Shown one piece after another: positions 9,277 to 15,931 of a DNA stretch of 16,216 nucleotides. Below the pieces are notes generated by a model. The model was not told the DNA's origin, searched no databases, and saw only the letters and a program-made list of their open reading frames with translations. The stretch spans positions 1-16,216 of the forward strand of contig JAQIWT010000700.1 in NCBI GenBank assembly GCA_034696485.1. The letters are read 5' to 3'. The first letter of the stretch is position 1; every line of letters begins with the position of its first letter. The stretch is from Isohypsibius dastychi. Taxonomy: Eukaryota; Tardigrada; Eutardigrada; Parachela; Isohypsibiidae. Made by a program: the position numbers and the translations under genes.

Positions 9277-9725
9277 TACTGCTGAATCTCACTTGTCAGA
9301 ATCAGATGATTATCATCTGTCTATCAAAAACCAAAGAAGCCGTTAAAAACCAAATCAGTTACGAATGACGACCCGACGATTGAAACACACCATGTCTGGG
9401 AAAATGCGCGGTAGATTTCTATCGCTGATTGACGAGAATTGAAAAGGCTCAAACTGGACAGGACGTTTCCCGACCAAAACTCAAAGATCACCACCGAGTC
9501 TGGCGCTGATTGTATCACCTGAAAGCGTGGACTGGAAGTGATCATTTGCATACCGCTCCGCTACAGGTCTTAAATTCGTCCGGCATTACTGATTCGAGTT
9601 AGACTTCCGAACGCAGCCAATCGGTTATTTTATTATTCAGCATTTTTCTATTAAGTAGAGATACAGTGTAAAAAAACAAGAATAATCGGATATGTTAGCT
9701 GAGAGGAGATCGTCTTCGTCTCGCT
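9277..9725. other. Intergenic region between the two mucin-like genes
   Basis: It holds the promoter of copy 1 and the 3' end of copy 2, both on the minus strand. A 17-bp inverted repeat (CAGATGA-TTA-TCATCTG, 9303-9319) with two E-box cores sits 27 bp upstream of the copy 1 ATG. The open minus frame 9551-9324 has no recognisable motif and I do not call it a gene. Confidence 0.5.
9629..9634 (-). terminator. Polyadenylation signal of mucin-like copy 2
   Basis: AATAAA on the minus strand (TTTATT on the plus strand) about 92 bp after the stop codon at 9726. It is consistent with the two-exon model of copy 2. Confidence 0.5.
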
Positions 9726-10568
9726 TTATAGCGCGTTGTGATTTCGACGACGGTTGCGTCTCCGGACGACCCTGAAAATAAACAGATTCACGTAATAACA
9801 TGTTGCAAAGAAACATGATCCTTGATCGCATTTAAAATAAATTTGATCAACAGATAGCTGCCGCTTTCTTCACTTATTCACACAATCAAGGTACAAGGTC
9901 TGACTTGCAAAAACACAAGGTCAGCTGAGCATCACTTTGAAAATGCGCCCGGCTTCGGAAATTTATCGAAATTATTCAGGACCTCATCATACAAATTAAA
10001 TTTGTTGGATATCGATTCAAAAAAAAGCGATTTACCTTACGACAAGAACTGCCGCTACCAGAAAAGCGACTGTTCCCAGAACCCCCAAAATAGCAGCAGT
10101 TGTCTTGGTGAACGGATTGGGATCATAATGAGTTGCGTTTGGGTCGCTTGACAATTTTGGGCTAAGGACTCCGGTTGTGTTTCCTTTCATTCCACCCGTT
10201 GAAAAATCACTCCCATTCAATGGCTGTTCATCGTTTCTTTCGAGATCTGCATGGTAGTCGTTGGCGAAATCAGTTGCATTTTGTTCAACATTCGGGACCG
10301 ATTCAACCAGAACTATCGTTGTGGATGTATTGGTTGATTGGTTGTCCGATACGAGCAGTGAAGGAGTCGAAGGTTCCTCTGGAACCTGAGTGGTCGTTTC
10401 GTAGACAGATTCGGAACTTGCGAGTGAAGGAACTGTTGTAAAATCAACAGAGACTACGGTTGATTCTGGTGATTCCGATATCTCATCGTCTTGAGCTCGA
10501 ATATTGCCGCAAAATAGAGCAGCAGTGAGGATAAGGCTAAAAGCCAGGATGTGGAGCTGGAAATTCAT
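9726..10568 (-). CDS. Small mucin-like type I membrane protein (copy 2 of tandem pair)
   Basis: Exon 1 (10568-10036) encodes a signal peptide (residues 1-25, ending CGNIRAQ), a Ser/Thr/Val-rich ectodomain with at least five N-glycosylation sequons (NTS, NAT, NGS, NTT, NAT), and one membrane helix at about 157-177 (ILGVLGTVAFLVAAVLVV). The donor GTAAAT follows the first two bases of an Arg codon. Exon 2 (9771-9726) adds the strongly basic tail VVRRRNRRRNHNAL, for 192 residues in total. Layout, intron position and phase, and the tail ending Asn-Ala-Leu match copy 1 (..SSNAV), so I read the two as diverged tandem duplicates. The ectodomains have little direct similarity beyond composition. The role is unknown; a glycosylated surface protein whose basic juxtamembrane tail contacts the inner leaflet or the cytoskeleton would fit, but that is inference. 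Confidence 0.75.
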
Positions 10569-10877
10569 GATCGAAATTTAATCGGGAATTCTTCGTGTTC
10601 AATTCAAATCAGACGTAGAAAATCAAAGTGAATCCTCAGTTGCTTTCAACGAAAATCTGGTCAACCGAGTGGTTTTGATGAGAAAGGCGATCATTATCTA
10701 CGCATTCGCTGTAAATCACCAGATGAAGTGCTGTCCGGGCATAGGTCGTCTAGCACCGAAGAAAAACATTGCGACACATCACATTACGATTGAACTTCGT
10801 ACAATGTGACATGGAGCAGGCGACAACTAGCATAGATCAGAATTTCGGGAAAGCTCACGATGCATCGTGATCAAGTC
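10569..10877. other. Intergenic region between mucin-like copy 2 and the transposon candidate
   Basis: No gene is seen. The part next to 10568 should carry the copy 2 promoter, but no clear TATA box is present. A perfect 14-bp palindrome (CACGATGCATCGTG, 10856-10869) lies at the left edge of the element's insertion site. Confidence 0.5.
10867..10875 (+). repeat. Left flanking direct repeat (target-site duplication candidate)
   Basis: GTGATCAAG is found again, exactly, at 11205-11213 directly after the right inverted repeat. Two unmatched bases (TC) separate it from the left terminal repeat. Confidence 0.65.
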
Positions 10878-11204
10878 AAGGGTGTATTTAGGGGTGGGGC
10901 CAGCGGCCATGGCCCCATATAAGATTATCCTGGCCCCAAATACTTGGCCCCATATTAGAAATTCTTTTTGGCCCCACACTGCTGGCCCCATACAGAAAAT
11001 GAGTTTTTGGCCCCATATTAACAAATTTTCAGGCAATAACCCAGAAAATTACACAAAAAACACGGTTTTCGGTCGAATTTGGTCTATTTTGGCCCCATGG
11101 GGCCAGAAAGTTTCGATGTTTGGCCCCACATAAGCGTACACATATTGGCCCCATACAAGAAGTTCCCGCTGGCCCCATATAGTTTCAAACCTATATACAC
11201 CCTT
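10878..11204. mobile_element. Non-autonomous DNA transposon (MITE-like) rich in GGCCCCA
   Basis: The ends are inverted repeats: AAGGGTGTATTTAGG (10878-10892), with its complement at 11190-11204 matching at 14 of 15 positions. A second inverted match follows inside, TGGGGCCAGCGG at 10895-10906 against 11166-11177, so the terminal repeats extend to about 40 bp with a small offset. GTGATCAAG flanks both sides. Inside, GGCCCCA occurs ten times in one direction (10911, 10932, 10946, 10970, 10984, 11009, 11091, 11122, 11147, 11171), often as TGGCCCCATA, and twice inverted (10895, 11098). The pair at 11091-11104 forms the perfect palindrome GGCCCCATGGGGCC. With 327 bp and no credible ORF, it would need a transposase from elsewhere. 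A 9-bp duplication is typical of Mutator-like elements and 8 bp of hAT; family assignment is open. Confidence 0.75.
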
Positions 11205-11213
11205 GTGATCAAG
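11205..11213 (+). repeat. Right flanking direct repeat (target-site duplication candidate)
   Basis: GTGATCAAG immediately follows the right terminal inverted repeat and equals the copy at 10867-10875. One of the two copies is presumably the original target. Confidence 0.65.
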
Positions 11214-11432
11214 CATGGTCGCCCAAATGGAGTGGTATGGGGCAAGGCAGGATCAGCGCGGGATGCTCCGCTGTTGAGATTGTGTGTGAGCGGAGTATGC
11301 ATTAGATACCTGTATGTGAAATTGGTGACAACGCATCTGAAATACGTCTGTTGTTCGACTGGGCCCTCTTTTAAAAACATCGACTTCATAGGTAGGGAAA
11401 CATGTCGGTGACCTTTCTCAGTAACGTCCTGC

Positions 11433-11795
11433 CTAACTCGCCATTATTCCATACGAATATTTTGCTTTGCAAGTGGAACAGACCTGCGTTCCTTTTTGCC
11501 TGTTTAACACAAAGACCGCTAGAATTAGAGCAAGTGTGTGCTGCACACAATTATGCCGGTTTAGTGAAACGGAGGAAGTTCCACACGAATGTTTTGTAAA
11601 ATCTATGAATTTTGACGGCGAAAGTGACTTGGGTGAAATCAAGGACCTTTTGGTATGGTCCCACACCACGAAGGCATAATGTGAAGACCACGCCGACACT
11701 TGCCGATAAAATTCGAACCCATGGTAGATGTTAGTTTCAAGATTGATAGCTCCTACAGTTTCATTACGAATCTTCCAAATCGGCTTTGCATCCAT
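11433..11795 (-). CDS. Hypothetical protein of 120 residues, doubtful
   Basis: An ATG in good context (CAACATGG) opens a 120-codon frame on the minus strand. The product starts MDAKPIWKIRNETVG, is mixed in composition with six Cys, has no signal peptide, and has one moderately hydrophobic patch (TLALILAVFVL). I recognise no family. The shorter frames on the other strand make it possible that this is chance. It could also be an exon of a split gene, but no strong donor or acceptor pair stands out. Confidence 0.2.
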   Translation of the reverse strand: MDAKPIWKIRNETVGAINLETNIYHGFEFYRQVSAWSSHYAFVVWDHTKRSLISPKSLSPSKFIDFTKHSCGTSSVSLNRHNCVQHTLALILAVFVLNRQKGTQVCSTCKAKYSYGIMAS

Positions 11796-11823
11796 GTTGA
11801 GAACTGTACTTTCAAATTTTCAA

Positions 11824-11952
11824 CTAGACAGCGGTGGTGTGTCCTGTGTGCTGCTGCGTACAACATTCACTCTGTTTGACATTGATGACTCCAGGTGGTT
11901 TTTGTGAGCATGTTGTTAACACGATTGTTATTATGATTATGACTGTCTTCAT
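11824..11952 (-). CDS. Possible small secreted peptide of 42 residues
   Basis: From an in-frame ATG at 11952 the product begins MKTVIIIITIVLTTCS, a textbook signal-peptide shape, followed by a short mature part with a CC pair and a Gln/His/Thr-rich end (QQHTGHTTAV). The frame stays open upstream to 12042, so an upstream ATG would hide the signal peptide. A TATA-like TTATATGATC lies about 60 bp upstream on the minus strand. It diverges from the cysteine-rich peptide gene at 12190. There are no homologs I can name, and a chance hydrophobic ORF is possible. Confidence 0.25.
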   Translation of the reverse strand: MKTVIIIITIVLTTCSQKPPGVINVKQSECCTQQHTGHTTAV

Positions 11953-12112
11953 GAGTTTTCTGCAGAAAGAGTGAATCTCGATTGGACAAGCCGGAACTTG
12001 TTTTTTGCGATCATATAACCAACTCGAACGATAACCATGCATCCCAGGTAAATCAGCTCTTGCGACAAAACAGGTTTACAAGAAATATGATGACTTATAT
12101 TACCGTATTGTT

Positions 12113-12118
12113 TATAAA
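12113..12118 (+). promoter_or_regulatory. TATA box of the cysteine-rich peptide gene
   Basis: TATAAA within TTTATAAACA lies 77 bp before the ATG at 12190, allowing a leader of about 45 nt. The distance matches that of the TATA box of the LDLa gene at 6594. Confidence 0.55.
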
Positions 12119-12189
12119 CATCATTCCACCATTTCCTTCAGCGTAAAATTGCAATAACAAACTTTTCACGGTTATTTCCTTATTTCAAA

Positions 12190-12536
12190 ATGGCATCTCA
12201 TGGAGTGATTTGTACGATCTTGGTCGTCGTCCTGTGCTTAGCTGTCAACATCGAAGCTGCCTCCAAACACTGTAAGCGACTTGCCTTCATTGACCTTTCG
12301 AAGTAATGTGTGTTCAAAGGCAAACTTTTCCTATCATTCCAGGCAGATGGCACGGTAGAGCGCCTTTTTGCATGCCATCATGTGTGAGTGACAAGTTCGC
12401 TGTCCCTGGCACCGAGAGCAAACGTGGACCCAACAAAATCATCGCCTGTATCACAGGAAACAAGGTCGTATGCTGTCCCAGAACATTAATGGGAAAGATT
12501 GACGCAGCCACAGCAATCGCCATCGCCAAGAACTAA
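12190..12536 (+). CDS. Secreted six-cysteine peptide, defensin-like spacing (copy A)
   Basis: Exon 1 (12190-12271) encodes a signal peptide (MASHGVICTILVVVLCLAV.. ending NIEAA) and stops after the first base of a Cys codon. Exon 2 (12343-12536) supplies the mature part, for 91 residues in total. The mature peptide has the motif C-RWHGRAPFC-MPS-C and ends its core with NKVVCCP, giving Cys spacing C-x8-C-x3-C-x21-C-x7-CC. That order resembles beta- and big-defensins (C-x6-C-x3-C-x13-C-x7-CC), though the W.G.APFC motif is more like short secreted Cys-rich proteins I recall from invertebrates. An Ala/Lys-rich helix (KIDAATAIAIAKN) closes the protein. A host-defence or structural extracellular role is possible; neither is shown. 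A second copy of exon 2 lies about 760 bp downstream. Confidence 0.75.
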
Positions 12537-12708
12537 GAAGTGACCTGACCCCATCGCATTCAGAGTCCATGTTGTGTGGTGTTCATTGTTCAAAGATGAC
12601 CAAGTGTGCTTGCTAGACCCAAGTGTTTTGCCTGAACGATGATTAATTGATAACGTTCTTGGAATTCACTGTTTACCAGATCGGCACTCCATTTTTGTTC
12701 ATATCCTG

Positions 12709-12714
12709 ATTAAA
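12709..12714 (+). terminator. Variant polyadenylation signal ATTAAA after copy A
   Basis: It is the commonest variant of AATAAA and lies 173 bp after the copy A stop codon. If it is used, copy A is a complete short transcript; if it is skipped, transcription could run on to the copy B exon. Confidence 0.35.
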
Positions 12715-13241
12715 ACAGGAGATACAGTAAAACTTTCTGAGAATCAAGGTTATCGTTCTACAGTTTAAATTAGTCGCACATCATTGAAGATAATATGCCG
12801 CGAGGATTCATATCTTTGTCATACCACCAAGGTGAAGCTGAAGGACACGTATGTCACGTGCTCTTCGATAGAAGGTGAATTGATAACAGTACGAGCGAAA
12901 AACCGAGCGAGAGCGCTTGTTGAAGTTCCTGGGGAAACTAGTTACAGCAATAAGAATTGCACCTGTACTAAGAGGCCCGAAGCCAAAAAATCGATGAGAC
13001 AAAGACAAGGCACAACAATTCCCGGTGAACCTGTTCTTGTCGGAACAAATGCGCATTCACAACAAGCCCAAAGCAAATGAATTAAAGGCACCTACCGTTT
13101 TCGATGGCGGAACAGAGTATGCTTGCCAAGAAAGAATTTTACTTAAACGAGCTGTATTTTCCTGCCACGACTCAGTCTGAGTTCTTCTGTTAGTTTTGAT
13201 TTTAACACTCCAGGTTTTTGTGTCATTAAGCGACAATATGT

Positions 13242-13269
13242 CTTCAATCACCATTTTTGGTGATTGAAG
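13242..13269. repeat. Perfect hairpin, 12-bp arms and 4-nt loop
   Basis: CTTCAATCACCA, then TTTT, then the exact reverse complement of the first arm. It ends 29 bp before the acceptor of the copy B exon, close to where a branch point would be expected, so in RNA it could affect use of that exon. Confidence 0.9.
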
Positions 13270-13298
13270 TTAGTTCATAATTGCAAAATCAATTTTAG

Positions 13299-13486
13299 GT
13301 ACATGGCATGGAAAGGTCCCATTTTGCAGCCCGACTTGTCCAAGTTCAAAATTCGCCGTCCCAGGAACCGAAGATAAGTTCGGATCCAACAAACTATTGC
13401 CATGCGTAACTGGAAAGAAAGTTGTCTGCTGCCCCAAAGGCATGATCACCGATGCTAAAGACGCCATGTCCAAGGCCAAGGACTAA
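13299..13486 (+). CDS. Second mature-peptide exon of the six-cysteine peptide family (copy B)
   Basis: The acceptor TTTTAG at 13293-13298 opens an exon whose first two bases complete a Cys codon only if the upstream exon ends in T, as copy A exon 1 does. It encodes [C]TWHGKVPFC-SPT-C and ends its core with KKVVCCP, then GMITDAKDAMSKAKD and TAA. Up to CCP, 31 of 46 residues equal copy A without gaps, including KFAVPGTE, and all six Cys keep their spacing. I cannot find a signal-peptide exon between 12537 and 13298. Either exon 1 at 12190 is spliced to both terminal exons, giving two mature peptides from one leader, or copy B is a partial duplicate without its own start. The frame is intact and an AATAAA lies 163 bp downstream, which favours use. 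Confidence 0.65.
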
Positions 13487-13648
13487 CAGGACTCTTTCTG
13501 GAAACGACATATTTTGAGCTAGTGCAACAGTTTCCCCGTGTCACCGCGATATCTTTTACTTCGATGGTAGCTAGCTAGCTTTTTTATCACAAGAATGTCG
13601 GAATAATATCCATCTAGTAAAAAGAAAGGTCACTTTGAGGTGACCGTG

Positions 13649-13654
13649 AATAAA
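13649..13654 (+). terminator. Polyadenylation signal downstream of copy B
   Basis: AATAAA on the plus strand, 163 bp after the copy B stop and 13 bp before the stop codon of the convergent MITD1 gene. The 3' ends of the two transcripts would overlap. Confidence 0.45.
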
Positions 13655-13666
13655 ACATCCAAATAA

Positions 13667-14834
13667 TCATGACGGTTTCTGTGGGGGTTTATAGATGAGA
13701 TCGATGGTGGTTGCAAGGCAAGCTCTGAGATCCAGCTCAAAGTAGTCCACACAGCTGGGACCATCGGCTTTTTTGAAGTAGTCCAACCCACGACCAATCT
13801 TGATGATCCAACCGTTATTAAACCTAAGCAAGTACAACAAGATACTAGTAATTCAAGTGGCAATTTTTTAAGTGCTAAATGACGATTGTAGAGAATTTCA
13901 TTCCCAGAAATCGAAAAATATACTAGATGTTCTCACCTTATTTCCCTGTCGTGCATATTGTCACAGTATTCAACGAACAAGTGGATGCGACGCTTGAGCA
14001 AACCAATTCTGACATCTTCCAGACGCTGCATTTGAACATCTCGACTTTCTAGCTTCTGCAAAACCAAAGGGGTCTCAAAGTCAACTCAGCAAGATTTTAG
14101 TCCATCATTAGCGCTCTTTGACTTACGGAATCCCTCGAAGTCCGAAGCCTGATTGTAGTTATGTTTCTTCCATTTTTGACCAGAACCGCGCAGAATCGGA
14201 CGAATAACTGCAGCTAAAAACGCCAACAAAGATTTTTTAATGTCGACCGGAAGTGCGATACCGTATGAAGTAGTTCTCCAACATTTAAGGTACCAGGTAA
14301 CCTAATGACTGCAAAAACCACTAGTTACCTGATGATTGATCCGAATGTAAGGATCGTCAATTTCAACTTCCGTCAAATTCCCATCAATATAATTTGAGAA
14401 CACCCTTTCGTACCCAAATCCGCTTTCGCCTTCCTCGATACAAATTTGTTCGTGATATCCGGCTGGTTTTTGCTTTTCTTTTTCGACGATTTTTTTCAAA
14501 TTTTCCGCGCGTTCCAAGTACGATGTGGCTTTGGCCGTCAAACTCTTCTTCACCGTCGCATCTTTACAAACTGTAAACAAAAAATAGACCTCCTAAGAAC
14601 ATAGTTCCTATTCTTAAGGAATTCATACTACGGTAGATAAATTCCAGCGTTATCAATCTGCTTCCTTCGGAATGTTCACTCACGTTTAATGGAATCAAAC
14701 AGAATCTGGATGCCTTCGGTGTAGAATGTGTAAGCAGCTACATAACGGTTTTCATTCTCTGCTTTGATGGCAGCTGTAAGAAGTCGACCCGCAGCGGGAT
14801 CAATGATTGGCGTGGAGGAAGGAGTGCTGGCCAT
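13667..14834 (-). CDS. MITD1: MITD1, MIT domain protein acting with ESCRT-III (five exons, complete)
   Basis: Exons from the start: 14834-14684, 14570-14329, 14207-14127, 14055-13937 and 13823-13667. Borders are GT/AG and phases join to 249 residues, the length of human MITD1. Residues about 12-88 form the MIT three-helix bundle (AAIKAENENRYVAAYTFYTE, then YLERAENLKKIVEKEK), which in the family binds ESCRT-III tails such as those of CHMP1B and CHMP2A. The C-terminal phospholipase-D-like domain is recognised by YHEQICIEEGESGFGYERVF, VEIDDPYIRINHQ, HDREIR and FNNGWIIKIGRGLDYFKK. In the family it lacks catalysis and binds membranes during abscission at the midbody. The end differs from human (CVDYFELDLRACLATTIDLI), as expected for a distant species. 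The start lies only 103 bp from the stop of the next gene upstream. Identification is firm. Confidence 0.95.
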
Positions 14835-14937
14835 TTTTCAAATGCTGCTTGTAAAACGCATTACTCCTCATCAATATTCTCGTGGAGTGCTGTAAGCAGC
14901 TCGATGATTTCGCAGCAGATTCAAATGAGTCAAATAC

Positions 14938-15350
14938 TCACACTACATAGCAAAATCCGAGCAATCCTAAATACAGGAACAATACACTCCAGGCAGAAAC
15001 TAGAAAAGCACTTGTTTGAATTTCTGGAATATTTTGGTTTTTGATGCAGTAACAGTACCAGCTCGGATACCATTTACCCAGTAACGTAGTAACTTTGCTT
15101 CGTAGCTGACCTTACCTAAACACTTGTTCACCCAGAGTCCCCGTTCGCAAGAACAATCCAATCCAACGCCTAATTCACAGCTGTTGAATCCTGAATGTTC
15201 TATTACTCTGATTCCTGGCTCTCCCTGATGGAACCGGACTGCATGAATAACTACCACAAATAGCGGTGACCTTTAATTCCATACACTGAGCAAATCGATC
15301 ATTTCAGTCACCACAACTCATACACCGGGCAGCCAGAACGCAACAAAACG
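14938..15350 (-). CDS. Small cysteine-containing protein with GPI-signal-like tail (5' end unresolved)
   Basis: The best supported exons are 15238-15116 (acceptor CATGCAG, donor GTAAGG) and 15023-14938 (acceptor ATTCCAG). They join in phase into ..NSCELGVGLDCSCERGLW and then EIQTSAF plus a hydrophobic end (WSVLFLYLGLLGFCYVV) that runs to the stop, the shape of a GPI-attachment signal. A tentative earlier exon, about 15350-15312, would supply FCCVLAARCMSC, hydrophobic residues followed by CxxC as at the start of Ly6/uPAR domains, and it also joins in phase. No ATG is found for it, so a further exon is missing or the model is wrong. It lies between the LRR gene and MITD1 on the same strand with very short gaps. 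A small GPI-anchored surface protein is the best guess. Confidence 0.4.
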
Positions 15351-15428
15351 CTAAAAGATCGATAAAATTTGAAATACTGGACCAAGTCAAGAGAGGGACA
15401 CGCTAAAAAACAAATGCCGATGGCTTGA

Positions 15429-15931
15429 TCAGCTTAAGCAAAACGCCGTAAAAACCAACATAACTGACATGCTGAGCCATATTCCATGTGCAGCGTTGGG
15501 CGACTCAGGAATTTCCATTTCCGGTTCACCTGAAAAAAGCAAATTCGCAAGTAATACACAAACAAACGGGAAATATGTTTATACTTACAGTTGGAATCTT
15601 CGTAAGTCATCCGTGCAAACTGCACCGTTTTATTCTCGTTGGAGTTACAGTTCACGCCATCAACAGTGATATTCGAATGCAAATCCACGTATTTCTTGAA
15701 GAAGTACAGCTGGCAACAGCTGCAATTGGTCCCGTGGCTCCCGCATAATGGGTTCGCTCTTAAATTGATGGCTAATTCGCTTTGATTACCACCCAGTGTT
15801 TCGTAAACAGATTGTGGAATATATTGCAGCTGATTGCGTTCGAAATTCACAGCGGATATTTTCTGCAGTGTGAAACTGGAAGACGAGTTGAATTTGTTCG
15901 AACGCAGACCATTTCGCATCAAATGCACAGT
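15429..15931 (-). CDS. Leucine-rich-repeat protein with GPI-signal-like tail, 3' exons
   Basis: Exon 15931-15589 (acceptor TTTTTTTCACAG) and last exon 15529-15429 join in phase across a 59-bp intron. The first holds the end of an LRR array (ISAVNFERNQLQYIPQSVYE) and a C-terminal LRR cap: LRANPLCG, C.CCQLYFFKKY, GVNC, then ARMTYEDSNC. Several N-glycosylation sequons show an extracellular domain. The last exon gives CEPEMEIPESPNAAHG and a hydrophobic end (IWLSMSVMLVFTAFCLS), which looks like a GPI-attachment signal. The upstream part is not resolved: the stretch before 15931 is AT-rich and no donor of matching phase is clear, so the gene probably continues beyond 16216. LRR ectodomains mediate protein binding in adhesion or signalling; the partner is unknown. 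The 59-bp intron is open in frame, so retention would replace the anchor with a different tail. Confidence 0.65.

Larger units (their letters stand above)
11214..12112. other. Mostly unexplained region between the transposon candidate and the cysteine-rich peptide gene
   Basis: I find no recognisable gene. Two weak minus-strand ORFs are listed separately. Plus-strand frames here (11402-11599 and 11467-11679) overlap the larger minus ORF and show no motif. Confidence 0.4.
12537..13298. other. Region between the two cysteine-rich peptide exons
   Basis: An ATTAAA at 12709-12714 could end the copy A transcript. A plus frame is open from 12769 to 13080 (about 100 codons, six Cys, Lys/Arg-rich) but lacks an ATG and a known motif. 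No signal-peptide exon for copy B is visible. The only in-phase candidate is ATG at 13105 running to T|GTTAGT at 13190, which codes a hydrophilic start (MAEQSMLAKKEF) and is unconvincing. A perfect hairpin is at 13242-13269. Confidence 0.4.

Noticed and set aside
9324-9551. Minus-strand frame of 75 codons between the mucin-like genes
   Set aside because: No signal peptide, motif or splice sites in phase; it lies in the promoter region of copy 1.
10827-11133. Open frames on both strands inside the GGCCCCA element
   Set aside because: They consist of translated GGCCCCA repeats (such as GPI, WPH and WGQ units) and start or end outside the element boundaries, so they are not a transposase.
10878-11204. 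Considered a CRISPR array or a satellite because of the regular GGCCCCA motif
   Set aside because: The motif is only 7-10 bp, spacing is irregular, the flanks show inverted ends and a duplication, and the setting is a eukaryotic genome.
11402-11679. Two plus-strand Cys-containing frames, thought to be a third member of the cysteine-rich peptide family
   Set aside because: Cys spacing and the W.G..PFC motif do not match, there is no signal peptide, and one frame lacks an ATG.
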